Shown here in pieces: positions 16,331 through 24,868 of a stretch of DNA of 28,331 nt. The notes below the pieces were generated by a model. It did not search any database and was not told where the DNA came from. It saw only the letters and a list, made by a program, of their open reading frames with translations. Position 1 is the first letter of the stretch. Every line of letters begins with the position of its first letter. The position numbers were made by a program, and so were the translations under genes. Source of the DNA: Hydrogenothermus sp964516095 (GTDB lineage: Bacteria > Aquificota > Aquificia > Aquificales > Hydrogenothermaceae); assembly GCA_964516095.1 (NCBI GenBank), contig CAZEYS010000014.1, forward strand, positions 1-28,331, read 5' to 3'.

Positions 16331-17009
16331 TTTTTATACTGAATTTTAGGTTGTTAGGAAGTTTTATACGGTTTTGGCTTATATCTATCTTTATAGGCTC
16401 GCTTTCTATATCAGCATAAACACTTATCCTGCTTTTTAATTTTTCTATTCTTCTTTTTTCTTCGGAAACTGGATTGGATAAAATCCAGTGGGAAATCAGT
16501 CCAGCATCTAAGAACTCTTTCTCAATGTATACTTTTAATACAAGAGGATTATCTTCTACATATAGGTTGTAACTGTATATTAAAACTTCTTCTGTGAAAA
16601 AGTATGTGTAAGAAGAACCAATATAAGATGATTTTAATCTTAAGTGATTTATAAATTCCTCTGATAGACCTTTTACTATCTCTAATAGAGTATCAAACGA
16701 TACTATATCAAAGTTTTCTGGATAATCTATATCAAAATAAACTCTGTATTTATCTTCTATAGAGTAGCCTATATAAGATTTGGATAGTTCCCCTTGATAC
16801 TTGTCAACCTTAAAGTTTTTTATGAAAATAGGAATGGAAAACTTTTGTGATAAATATCTGTTAAACAACTTTAAAAATTTATATCCGTAAAAATTAACTA
16901 AAGCATCATTTAAATTTTGTTCTGTTATTACTAAGTCTGGTTCATCCCCTTTTTTATAAATTTCGTGAAAAAGGGCATTTAATTCCTCTTTTGGGACTTT
17001 TTCTATCAT
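16314..17009 (-). CDS. FliM-like protein, short, without a full SpoA domain
   Basis: A 231-residue cytoplasmic-looking protein, first gene of a four-gene operon. Its N-terminus (VPKEELNALFHEIYKKGD) closely parallels the FliM N-terminal peptide (for example LSQEEINQLIEALMKGE), the segment that binds phosphorylated CheY in flagellar motors. The middle region, about 45-200, could be a divergent CheC-like domain (paired strands with EEVLIYSYNLYVEDNPLVLKVYIEKEF near its end). FliM proteins are normally about 320-350 residues and end in a SpoA domain; here the protein stops after a short strand region, and the next gene supplies a SpoA domain instead. The gene overlaps that neighbour by 17 bases. 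No recognisable enzyme motifs. I would treat FliM homology as a hypothesis needing a profile search. Confidence 0.4.
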   Translation of the reverse strand: MIEKVPKEELNALFHEIYKKGDEPDLVITEQNLNDALVNFYGYKFLKLFNRYLSQKFSIPIFIKNFKVDKYQGELSKSYIGYSIEDKYRVYFDIDYPENFDIVSFDTLLEIVKGLSEEFINHLRLKSSYIGSSYTYFFTEEVLIYSYNLYVEDNPLVLKVYIEKEFLDAGLISHWILSNPVSEEKRRIEKLKSRISVYADIESEPIKIDISQNRIKLPNNLKFSIKNVQPK

Positions 17010-17039
17010 TTTTAACCCTGAGTATTTTTATCCAATATA

Positions 17040-17067
17040 ATTATATATATTAAATTAATTCTTGCAA
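17040..17067 (-). promoter_or_regulatory. Candidate promoter of the FliM-like/SpoA/kinase/regulator operon
   Basis: On the minus strand TTGCAA (17067-17062) is followed after 16 bases by a perfect TATAAT (17045-17040), predicting transcription from about 17033 with a leader of some 24 bases before the ATG at 17009. The 64-base divergent gap also has TATAAT on the plus strand (17036-17041), but without a good -35, so the pabB promoter is less clear. This looks like a sigma-70-type promoter, not a sigma-54 one. AT-rich sequence makes chance matches likely. Confidence 0.4.
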
Positions 17068-17073
17068 AGATAA

Positions 17074-18234
17074 ATGAAAGAAAAAGTCATTATTTTCTCT
17101 AAAAAAGATGGATTTTTTAACAATGAAGGTTTCTTCATCTTTGATAAACCTTTTATCAAAATAAGATATAAAAGCAATATTTTGACCATAAACAACAAAA
17201 AAATAAAAACAAAAAATCCACTCCCAATTGTAGAAAAATTAGTAAAAAAATCAAAAGGATATGCAGTAGGCTTTTTTTCTTATGATTTAAAAGAGCTAAT
17301 TTTAGGCAAAAAGAAACTCGGCAGAGATTTAATCGATATGCCTCTCATCTATATAAATATCTACAGAAAATATACATATAAGGATAAAGCTTTTATACCA
17401 GAAGATGTAGGAAACGTGTACTCAATTTCATACCCTGATAAAAATAAATTTCTCGATATAGTAAAAAAGGCAAAAAAATACATTGAAAGTGGGGATATTT
17501 ATCAAGTAAATCTATCCCATAGAATAGAAATCAGTGGCAGTTTTTATACTGAAAATATATTTTTTAAAATAGCCAACTACCAACCAACACCTTTCCTTAT
17601 GTATATAAAAGATAAAAGTTTTTCCTTAATTTCAGCAAGTATGGAACTATTTTTAAAAAAAGAAAAAGATAAACTGGTAACCAAACCTATTAAAGGAACA
17701 AGACCAAGAGGAAAAACAAAAGAAGAAGACAAAAAACTCCAAGAAGAACTATTTAAAAGTGAAAAAGAAAAAGCCGAAAATCTTATGATTACCGACCTTA
17801 TGAGAAATGACCTTGGAAGAATATCCAGAAAAAAGTCTGTAAAAGTTGAAAGGTTATTTGAGATAGAGAAATATGAAACCCTCTTTCAAATGAGTTCCAC
17901 CATAACATCCATATTAAAGAAAAATACTTCCTTAAAAGATATTATTTATAACACCTTTCCACCAGGTTCAGTTACTGGAGCCCCCAAAATAAGGGCTATG
18001 GAAATAATAGATGAACTGGAAGAGTACAAAAGACATGTCTACTGTGGAGCAACTTTTTTAATAAAACCAGACTTTGATTTTACTATGAGTGTTGCTATAA
18101 GACAGTCTATATTCCAAAAAGATAGATGTTTTGTATATATTGGAGCAGGAATTGTATACGATTCAGACCCACAAAAGGAGTACGAAGAAACAATTTTAAA
18201 AGCCAAGGCGAATATAAAACCATTGACAGATTGA
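17074..18234 (+). CDS. pabB: Aminodeoxychorismate synthase component I
   Basis: A 386-residue chorismate-utilising enzyme that, with a glutaminase subunit, makes 4-amino-4-deoxychorismate for p-aminobenzoate and folate. Family blocks are GDIYQVNLSHR, SASMELFL, ENLMITDLMRNDLGRI, GSVTGAPKIRAMEIIDELE, YCGATFLI and YIGAGIVYDSDPQKEYEETILKAKA. The decisive mark is PIKGT with Lys207: PabB carries Lys here, whereas anthranilate synthase TrpE has PIAGT. It is not fused to a PabC lyase domain, and no pabA or pabC is next to it. Its ATG at 17074 has only a weak ribosome site (AAAGA). It is transcribed divergently from the FliM-like operon, with a 64-base gap. Confidence 0.9.
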   Translation: MKEKVIIFSKKDGFFNNEGFFIFDKPFIKIRYKSNILTINNKKIKTKNPLPIVEKLVKKSKGYAVGFFSYDLKELILGKKKLGRDLIDMPLIYINIYRKYTYKDKAFIPEDVGNVYSISYPDKNKFLDIVKKAKKYIESGDIYQVNLSHRIEISGSFYTENIFFKIANYQPTPFLMYIKDKSFSLISASMELFLKKEKDKLVTKPIKGTRPRGKTKEEDKKLQEELFKSEKEKAENLMITDLMRNDLGRISRKKSVKVERLFEIEKYETLFQMSSTITSILKKNTSLKDIIYNTFPPGSVTGAPKIRAMEIIDELEEYKRHVYCGATFLIKPDFDFTMSVAIRQSIFQKDRCFVYIGAGIVYDSDPQKEYEETILKAKANIKPLTD

Positions 18235-18271
18235 ACCTATCAAGTTAAATATAAAAAATATAAAAAATATA

Positions 18272-18300
18272 TTGACATAGTTAAATGTTTATTGTATTGT
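18272..18300 (+). promoter_or_regulatory. Promoter of the multiheme cytochrome gene
   Basis: A perfect TTGACA (18272-18277) is followed after 17 bases by TATTGT (18295-18300, 4 of 6 to consensus), giving a transcript leader of about 60 bases that ends in a strong AGGAGGG ribosome site at 18355-18361. Immediately upstream (about 18250-18271) two copies of an ATAAAAAAT-like A-tract repeat resemble an UP element. Together these suggest a strong promoter for an abundant exported protein. The 135-base gap holds no other gene that I can see. Confidence 0.55.
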
Positions 18301-18369
18301 CTATAAATAATATATTAAATTATAAGTGAATACTAACTAAAAATATAAACCTTTAGGAGGGTAGCTAAA

Positions 18370-20787
18370 ATGCTAAAGAAACATCGGCTACGGAAGTTAT
18401 CCGTAGGTATACTCTCAACAGCTTTGTTTGCAGCAGCAGCAAATGCACAAAAGCCACCTTATGACCCAAATCCACCATTCACTTTAAATCTATTAAAACC
18501 TACAGAAGTAAAAGTAGGTGGATTTTTCAGTAGAAAAACTGTAAAAGCATTCCAGCCTAAAAATCCTTACAACATATTTATCAACTACGAACTTGGAATG
18601 CACTGTGTAGGTTTTGATATCTCTTACTGCTGTGTAATTCCTCCTTACAACTCAATTCAAGCACAGGCTGTAAAGTCTGGAGAAAATGGTAAACTGCCAA
18701 AATTACTCACTCCTGAAGACGGTGTTAAACTGTACTACTATGTGAAAGATAACAGCTACTCTGAAGGAAACAAGATGAGATACTGGTCTGTTGGTAAAGA
18801 TACTAATGGTGATGGAGATATGTCTGACCCTGGAGATAACATGGCAAACTACGTATGGACACATCTTTTTATATATAAAGACTTAGAAGGAACAGTACCT
18901 AAGAACTGGAAAAAATCCCAGAGACTACACATAGGAAGAGAAATTCAAATTCCTATAGATGCGGGACCTTCTGGTAAACCTTTAGCTGGTGGTTATATGG
19001 ATTATTCAGGAGATAATGGCGGAAATATAGTATTTACTGAACCAATGAAAGGTGTTCAGTCTTTAGTGCCACAAGTTCCTTTAAAGCTTACTGCTTCCAA
19101 TATATGGGATGCACTTGGACTTCCTTTAACTGCTTTTAATGATAGTAGAAGAAGAGGGACAATTAGAAGTGTTACGCAAAAAGAATTTCAACCATACCAG
19201 TACTCAATGGTTCAACTTCATGATAAGAAGGGAAGACCAATTACTGTAAATGGAAAAATTGTAGAGTTCTTTGGAACAAACCCTGTAGATATCCCAAACT
19301 GTGCAATATGTCACTCAGGAAATGGTAGAGCTGCAAAACTCGCCAGACAGGAAGGAATAAAACTATTTGACAAAGAATACCAGTACTGGAAAAAGAACTA
19401 TCCAGATATATCTGAGTATATGGCAAGGCTCTCTTCAGGTTCTATAAATATTCTTGAGCTACACGACAAACGTCATGGAACCCACTTTTTAAAGGATTAT
19501 AACCCAAATGCTTCAACAAATAGACTTGGTTCTGTTGGTCCTGTAAACTGTGCAGACTGTCACGGTGATAATATATCTGGAAACCTCCAAGAACCAAGAC
19601 CAAACGTAAGTGGATATAAAGCAGTCAAAGCTCCAACTCTAACGGAAGCTATACATTCAGTTCATGCACTTTATCTTGCTGATATGAATGATAAAGCAGG
19701 AAGAACAGTTTCTTGTCAGGCATGTCACCCAACTCACTGGCAAAACCCTGACATGAACGACTTTGATACAAATCCATTCCAAATAATGGACAGTAATGGA
19801 AATAACAAATTTGCAGATGCTGATCAAAGAACAGCAGGTGGAGGATGTTACCTAAGAAGAGATGCCCACTCAAATCCACACGTTAAACCTCCATTCTTCT
19901 TAAATGAAATAGGAAAATGGTATCTTAAAAACGTAAGCATGAAAAATGAGGATGATGAATCTATTGATGAAATTAGAGGACTAACATGTACTAACTGTCA
20001 TAATCAATTAACCCAAGAACTGTATAAATACGATGATTTGAAAAACGTTGTTACACAAGAAGGTAAAACCCTTAGAAATAAATCTATAGAAGAAATTATA
20101 AAAGTACTTGCAAATGGAGACATTAAAAAATTCAAACAAATGGCTGACCCAAGATTAAATGGAGATAATCCAATATACACTTTCTGGGCTAATCACAAAG
20201 GAGCTACACTGGTCAAATTAGCTGAAAAAAATGGTAAAAAAGTTTTATTACCATGGAATGCACAAGAAGGAAAACCAGTTCCTTATGACGCAGCATCTGC
20301 TGGAAAAGACTGGTGGTTGGCAGCTGCAGAACCTCACTGTGCTAACTGTCATATAGCTCCTTTTGTTGAAAGTGAAGGTGGAAAGTACTTCCCAATAGAT
20401 CAGCCTAATAAGTATTCTCTTTACAGATATTCAAAAGCTCACGGTTCAATTGCATGTCAGTCTTGCCACGAATCACCTCACGGAGCATATCCAGTTAGAT
20501 ATGAAGGTGATGATAGAAGTGTTGACCTGACTACTCACCAACAAGCCTTACAATTCTCTCCAGATGGAAGTTATGCAGGGCCAGTTACATGTGCAGCATG
20601 TCACACAGTTAACAAGAAAGGTGTTCCTGTTCAGTTAGAAGGTACAGAATATGCCAACGATTACTGGGCTTCTGTTGTGCTAATACACTTTATGAGAGAA
20701 GGAGACCAGAAATTGTCTGTTAAAGAACTGGTTAAGAAATATCCATATAAAAAAGCTCAAGAAATTGTTCTAAAAGGCTGGAAATAA
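18370..20787 (+). CDS. Exported heptaheme c-type cytochrome
   Basis: An 805-residue secreted protein with signal peptide (KHRLRKLSVGILSTALFAAAANA, cleavage about residue 26) and seven CxxCH heme sites at residues 311, 394, 449, 540, 657, 696 and 741. The first 300 residues carry no heme motif but do have a distinctive Cys block (ELGMHCVGFDISYCCVIPPYN, Cys79, 87, 88) that looks like a folded domain. One site reads CQSCHESPHG, a motif common near hemes in multiheme cytochromes. There is no membrane segment after the signal, so it should be periplasmic or surface-bound; a lipobox is not seen. I do not recognise the family well enough to name an electron acceptor. It is a single-gene transcription unit with its own promoter and terminator. 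Confidence 0.88.
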   Translation: MLKKHRLRKLSVGILSTALFAAAANAQKPPYDPNPPFTLNLLKPTEVKVGGFFSRKTVKAFQPKNPYNIFINYELGMHCVGFDISYCCVIPPYNSIQAQAVKSGENGKLPKLLTPEDGVKLYYYVKDNSYSEGNKMRYWSVGKDTNGDGDMSDPGDNMANYVWTHLFIYKDLEGTVPKNWKKSQRLHIGREIQIPIDAGPSGKPLAGGYMDYSGDNGGNIVFTEPMKGVQSLVPQVPLKLTASNIWDALGLPLTAFNDSRRRGTIRSVTQKEFQPYQYSMVQLHDKKGRPITVNGKIVEFFGTNPVDIPNCAICHSGNGRAAKLARQEGIKLFDKEYQYWKKNYPDISEYMARLSSGSINILELHDKRHGTHFLKDYNPNASTNRLGSVGPVNCADCHGDNISGNLQEPRPNVSGYKAVKAPTLTEAIHSVHALYLADMNDKAGRTVSCQACHPTHWQNPDMNDFDTNPFQIMDSNGNNKFADADQRTAGGGCYLRRDAHSNPHVKPPFFLNEIGKWYLKNVSMKNEDDESIDEIRGLTCTNCHNQLTQELYKYDDLKNVVTQEGKTLRNKSIEEIIKVLANGDIKKFKQMADPRLNGDNPIYTFWANHKGATLVKLAEKNGKKVLLPWNAQEGKPVPYDAASAGKDWWLAAAEPHCANCHIAPFVESEGGKYFPIDQPNKYSLYRYSKAHGSIACQSCHESPHGAYPVRYEGDDRSVDLTTHQQALQFSPDGSYAGPVTCAACHTVNKKGVPVQLEGTEYANDYWASVVLIHFMREGDQKLSVKELVKKYPYKKAQEIVLKGWK

Positions 20788-20812
20788 TATCCCCCTCGGA
20801 CCTACCTATAAG

Positions 20813-20847
20813 TCCTCTCCCTGTTGTAGGGGAGGGGATTTTTTTTT
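20813..20847 (+). terminator. Rho-independent terminator after the multiheme cytochrome
   Basis: TCCTCTCCCT pairs with GGGGAGGGGA (10-bp stem with two G-T pairs) across a 6-base loop GTTGTA, followed by nine T residues. It lies 26 bases after the stop codon. A strikingly GC-rich hairpin in AT-rich surroundings, so the call is strong. It separates the cytochrome from nadE. Confidence 0.9.
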
Positions 20848-20890
20848 ATTATTTTAAGTAAGATATTTTCTATTTGGAGAAAATTTAAAG

Positions 20891-22615
20891 GTGAAAAAAT
20901 TAAGACTTGCACTTGCTCAAATAAATCCGACTGTCGGAGATATTAAAGAAAATACAGAAAAAATAATTGAAAATATAGAAAAAGCTAAAAAAGACAAAGT
21001 AGATATTATAGCTTTTCCTGAACTGGCTATAACAGGTTATCCACCAGAAGACCTGTTGTTTAAAGATGAATTTATCAATCAAAATCTACAAGCTCTAAAA
21101 AAAGTTGCAAATTACACAAAGGATATCATAGCTATAGTAGGATTTGTAGACAAAAAAGAAGACATATACAACGCAGCAGCAATATTGCACGATGAAAAAA
21201 TAAAAGGCATCTATCACAAAAATCATCTTCCAAACTACAGTGTATTTGATGAGATGAGATATTTTCAAAAAGGAAATGAGATTGTTCTTTTAAATATAGA
21301 AGGTTATAAGATAGGAGTTTCCATATGCGAAGATATATGGTATCCAGAAAATCCAATAAATATTCAAGCTATAGAAGGTGCAAGTCTTATTATAAATATA
21401 AATGCATCTCCTTACACAGTTGGAAAAATAAAGTATCGGGAAGAGATGATAAAAGTTCGGGCTAAAGATAATTTAGTTTCAATTGCCTATGTAAATATGA
21501 TTGGGGGACAAGATGAGCTTGTATTCGATGGAAGTAGTTTTGTAGTCTTACCTGATGGTAAATTTGAAGTTAGAGGTTCTTCCTTTAAAGAAGAGCTAAT
21601 AATATGTGATGTAGACCTTGATATGCCTTTTAGAAAACAGCTAAAAGATAATAGACTTAGAAACTTAAGAGCCAATTATAAAAGACAGGAAAACATAAAA
21701 GAAATAAAATTGGACTACAAAATAAAATCACATGAAGATATTATAGAAGAAAAGATACTCTTTCCATCTATGTTAGAAAATGAAGAAATATACAATGCCC
21801 TTATTACCGGATTAAGAGACTATATACATAAAAATGGCTTTGAAAAGGTAGTTATCGGACTAAGTGGAGGTATAGATAGTTCATTAGTTGCAACTATTGC
21901 TGTCGATGCTCTTGGAAAAGAAAACGTTAAAGGAGTTTTAATGCCATCCCAATTTACTTCTAAAGAAAGTATAGAAGATGCACAAAAACTGGCAGAAAAT
22001 CTTGGTATAGAGACATTTAAATTTGAAATAAAAGATATCTTTGAAAAATATCTTGATATGTTAAATCCTGTATTTAAAGATAAAAGCTGGGATACAACTG
22101 AGGAAAATCTGCAGGCAAGGATTAGAGGAAATCTACTAATGGCACTTTCTAATAAATTTGGATGGATTGTACTGGCAACAGGAAATAAATCTGAAATGAG
22201 CGTTGGGTATGCAACACTTTATGGAGATATGGTTGGAGGGTTTGCAGTCATAAAAGACATTTACAAAACAAAAGTTTATGAACTTGCTGAGTATAGAAAT
22301 AGTATTTCTCCAGTAATACCTGAAAGGGTTCTTAAAAAACCTCCTTCAGCAGAGTTAAGACCTAACCAAAAAGACGAAGATGAACTTCTGCCTTATCACA
22401 TTTTAGATGAAATCCTGAGATTGTATATAGAAGAGGATTTATCTTTAGAAGAAATTGTAAAATATGGATTTGATGAAAAATCTGTTAGAAAAGTCATAAG
22501 AATGGTGGATAGAAATGAGTATAAAAGAAGACAGGCTCCTATCGGCATAAAGATTACAGAAAAAGTTTTTGGAAAAGACAGAAGAATGCCTATTACAAAT
22601 AGATTCAAGATATGA
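20891..22615 (+). CDS. nadE: Glutamine-dependent NAD+ synthetase
   Basis: Converts nicotinic acid adenine dinucleotide to NAD+ using ATP and ammonia released from glutamine. The N-terminal nitrilase-type amidotransferase domain has the full triad Glu44 (FPELAITGYPPEDLL), Lys110 (YHKNHLPNY) and Cys146 (GVSICEDIWYP). The C-terminal synthetase has the ATP-binding SGGIDSS loop at 325-331, then NLQARIRGNLLMALSN, LATGNKSEMSVGYATLYGDMVGGFAVIKD and KPPSAELRPNQKDEDELLPY. The 574-residue length is normal for the two-domain form. The start is GTG at 20891, chosen because it gives the canonical N-terminus (MKKLRLALAQINPTVGD); GGAG at 20876-20879 lies 11 bases upstream. The ABC gene follows after 47 bases. 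Confidence 0.96.
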   Translation: MKKLRLALAQINPTVGDIKENTEKIIENIEKAKKDKVDIIAFPELAITGYPPEDLLFKDEFINQNLQALKKVANYTKDIIAIVGFVDKKEDIYNAAAILHDEKIKGIYHKNHLPNYSVFDEMRYFQKGNEIVLLNIEGYKIGVSICEDIWYPENPINIQAIEGASLIININASPYTVGKIKYREEMIKVRAKDNLVSIAYVNMIGGQDELVFDGSSFVVLPDGKFEVRGSSFKEELIICDVDLDMPFRKQLKDNRLRNLRANYKRQENIKEIKLDYKIKSHEDIIEEKILFPSMLENEEIYNALITGLRDYIHKNGFEKVVIGLSGGIDSSLVATIAVDALGKENVKGVLMPSQFTSKESIEDAQKLAENLGIETFKFEIKDIFEKYLDMLNPVFKDKSWDTTEENLQARIRGNLLMALSNKFGWIVLATGNKSEMSVGYATLYGDMVGGFAVIKDIYKTKVYELAEYRNSISPVIPERVLKKPPSAELRPNQKDEDELLPYHILDEILRLYIEEDLSLEEIVKYGFDEKSVRKVIRMVDRNEYKRRQAPIGIKITEKVFGKDRRMPITNRFKI

Positions 22616-22662
22616 TAAAATTACTGATTATTTTTATCAATAATATTAATATTAAATAATTA

Positions 22663-23607
22663 ATGGAAAGCGATAGTCGGAATATAGTTGAAGTAGAAAA
22701 TTTAACTAAGAAATACGTAATAAAAAAATCCCTCTTGGATAAAAAATATTTTTACGCAGTTAATAAAGTATCTTTTAGTATTCCGTTTGGAAAGGTTGTA
22801 GGACTGGTTGGGGAATCTGGAAGTGGAAAATCTACAATCGGAAGATTAATTTTAAAACTTATAAAAAAAGACGAAGGTAAGATCTACTTTGAAAACAAGA
22901 GTATAGATGATATCACTGAAAAGGAATTTAGGCGAAAAACAGCCATAATATTCCAAGATCCAAGAACATCTTTAAATCCGAGATTTACCATAAAACAAAT
23001 AGTTGAAGAACCTTTAATAGTTCATAACTTTCCAAAAGAAAAAAGAGAAAAACTGGTAATTAAGGCACTAATAGATAGTGGATTAGACGAGAAATTTCTA
23101 AATAGATATCCATCGGAACTATCAGGGGGACAACGGCAAAGAGTGGCTATTGCTCGAGCTATTGTTTTAAACCCTGAATTTATAGTCGCTGATGAGCCGA
23201 CTTCTGCTTTAGATGTTTCCATACAACTTCAGATTATAAAGCTCATACAAAAATTAAATAAACAAAAAAATATAAGCTTTTTATTTATCTCCCATGATTT
23301 AAATGTAATTGGTTTGTTATCTGATTATGTTGTGGTGCTTTATAGAGGCAGAATAATGGAAAAAGGAAAAAATCCTGATGTGTTAAAAAATCCACTCCAT
23401 CCATATACAAAACTTTTGATAGAAAGCCTTCCACCACCTGACCCTTTTCATAGAAAAAACTTTGAAAGTATAAGAGAAATTTATAGGGATGATGTGGAAG
23501 GAGCCTGTGAATTTTACCATCGTTGTCCTATTGCTGACGAAATATGTAAAGTTAAGCCTAAAACAAAAAAAATAAATAACAGGGAGGTTTACTGTCACTT
23601 TGTTTGA
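22663..23607 (+). CDS. OppF/DppF-type ABC transporter ATP-binding protein
   Basis: A 314-residue ATPase of the peptide/nickel uptake class. It has Walker A GESGSGKS, the Q-loop IFQDPRTSLNPR, signature LSGGQRQR, Walker B FIVADEPTSALD and switch His (LFISHD). The C-terminal oligopeptide-type extension starts at NPLHPYTKLLIESLPPP and carries four Cys in a C-x5-C-x6-C-x15-C pattern (CEFYHRC...C...C), like the set that binds a [4Fe-4S] cluster in some peptide-transporter ATPases. No partner permease, second ATPase or binding protein is nearby, so it is an orphan here. Its stop overlaps the next gene by 8 bases. The substrate is unknown; peptide uptake is the family default. Confidence 0.9.
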   Translation: MESDSRNIVEVENLTKKYVIKKSLLDKKYFYAVNKVSFSIPFGKVVGLVGESGSGKSTIGRLILKLIKKDEGKIYFENKSIDDITEKEFRRKTAIIFQDPRTSLNPRFTIKQIVEEPLIVHNFPKEKREKLVIKALIDSGLDEKFLNRYPSELSGGQRQRVAIARAIVLNPEFIVADEPTSALDVSIQLQIIKLIQKLNKQKNISFLFISHDLNVIGLLSDYVVVLYRGRIMEKGKNPDVLKNPLHPYTKLLIESLPPPDPFHRKNFESIREIYRDDVEGACEFYHRCPIADEICKVKPKTKKINNREVYCHFV

Positions 23608-24868
23608 CCAAGAGTTCTGGTTAAGTTTCGCCACTGTATTTTTACTTTTACTTGTATCTGCTTTTTTTGCAGGTATAGAATCTTCATTTTTCTCTATGGA
23701 CTGGCTAAAAATAAAGAGATTAGCACAGAAAGGTAATAAATCTGCAAAAATAGCGGATTGGCTTAGAAGTCATCCTAAAGAACTTGTTATTACATTTTTA
23801 ATAGGAAATGAGCTTGTGAATATAACAGCTTCAGCAATAACAACGGCAACAATTATAAAGCTGTTTGGAGAAAAGTACGTTTTTATAGGGGTTTTAATAA
23901 TGACTATTCTTATTTTAACCTTTGGTGAAATAACCCCTAAAACTATTGGTAGTCATTTTCCTGAGAAATATGCCCTTTTTGCAGCACGACCATTTTATCT
24001 TTTTTACATAGTAGCCACCCCTTTTAGATTTATTTTAATGAAAGTATCCGAAGCAATTTTAAGGAAGCTGGGTCTTGAGTTACCAGTTGAAAGTCATAAG
24101 ATATCAGAAGAAGATATAAAGGTTATTGTTTCGTCAGGAAAAGAGAAGGGACTTTTCTCTGAGGAAGAAGAAGAAATTATTGAAGCAGCTTTAGAGCTGG
24201 ATGATACATATGTAAGTGAAATAATGACTCCCCGTAGAGATATATTTGCAATTGAAGGAGGGTTAACTGTAAAAGAAACTATAGAAAAAATAGAAGGTAA
24301 AGACTACAGCCGAATACCTGTGTATAAGGAAACTTTAGACAATATAATAGGCATTTTATACGTGAAAGACATTATCTTTTTGAAATTTGAAGGTAAAGAA
24401 AATGAAATAATAGATAAACACTTACGGAAGGCTTTTTTTATACCAGAATTTACAACTTTAATTTCCCTTTTGGAGGAATTTGAAAGAACAAAAAATCATT
24501 TTGCGATAGTTATAGATGAACACGGTACAGTAGTTGGAATTGTTACATTTCAGGATATTGTAGAGTTTCTTGTGGGAGACTTACCTGAAGAATATGAAAG
24601 GGAAGATGGAACTTTAAAACAAGTTGGAGAAAATGAGTGGATTGTCTCAGGTAAAATTGATATTGAAGAACTTGCCGAGAAAATAGGCATTAAACTTCCT
24701 CAAGACTATGAGTTTGATACCCTTGCTGGATTTATATTTGACTACTTAAAAAGAATTCCTTCAGAAGGAGAGACTTTTGAATATGATGGATTTTTATTTG
24801 AAATACTCAAAGTAGAAAAAAATAGAATCATTTCAGTAAAAATAAAAAAAATAAAAGAGGGTCAATAA
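23600..24868 (+). CDS. CNNM/CorC-type membrane protein (DUF21-CBS-CorC), copy 1
   Basis: A 422-residue inner-membrane protein. The N-terminal DUF21/CNNM domain has about four membrane segments (VFLLLLVSAFFAGIESSFFSMDWLKIKRL, ITFLIGNELVNITASAIT, ILILTFGEITPKTIG). A CBS pair (about 205-325: VSEIMTPRRDIFAIEGG, DYSRIPVYKETLDNIIGILYVKD, HFAIVIDEHGTVVGIVTFQDIVEFLVGD) and a CorC_HlyC domain (about 340-420) follow. Members are tied to magnesium or divalent-cation efflux or homeostasis. The start is TTG at 23600 with GGGAGG at 23582-23587, inside the upstream ABC gene (8-base overlap); no other start fits the frame. It is followed directly by a paralogue. Confidence 0.9.
   Translation: MFDQEFWLSFATVFLLLLVSAFFAGIESSFFSMDWLKIKRLAQKGNKSAKIADWLRSHPKELVITFLIGNELVNITASAITTATIIKLFGEKYVFIGVLIMTILILTFGEITPKTIGSHFPEKYALFAARPFYLFYIVATPFRFILMKVSEAILRKLGLELPVESHKISEEDIKVIVSSGKEKGLFSEEEEEIIEAALELDDTYVSEIMTPRRDIFAIEGGLTVKETIEKIEGKDYSRIPVYKETLDNIIGILYVKDIIFLKFEGKENEIIDKHLRKAFFIPEFTTLISLLEEFERTKNHFAIVIDEHGTVVGIVTFQDIVEFLVGDLPEEYEREDGTLKQVGENEWIVSGKIDIEELAEKIGIKLPQDYEFDTLAGFIFDYLKRIPSEGETFEYDGFLFEILKVEKNRIISVKIKKIKEGQ

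Noticed and set aside
17010..17073. Sigma-54 promoter for the FliM-like operon
   Set aside because: No GG/GC pair at -24/-12 spacing on either strand; a sigma-70-type -10 is present instead.
18272..18285. FNR-like reading of TTGACATAGTTAAA before the multiheme cytochrome
   Set aside because: Only the left half fits; the right half lacks TCA, and the TTGACA is better explained as a -35 element.
20788..20839. Alternative pairing of ATCCCC (about 20789) with GGGGAT of the terminator, suggesting an attenuator
   Set aside because: The alternative helix is only about six pairs with a mismatch next to it, and the region lies after a stop codon with no leader peptide; the simple terminator explains it.
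22641..22654. TAATATTAATATTA palindrome before the ABC gene
   Set aside because: Low-complexity AT sequence in which such repeats are expected by chance.
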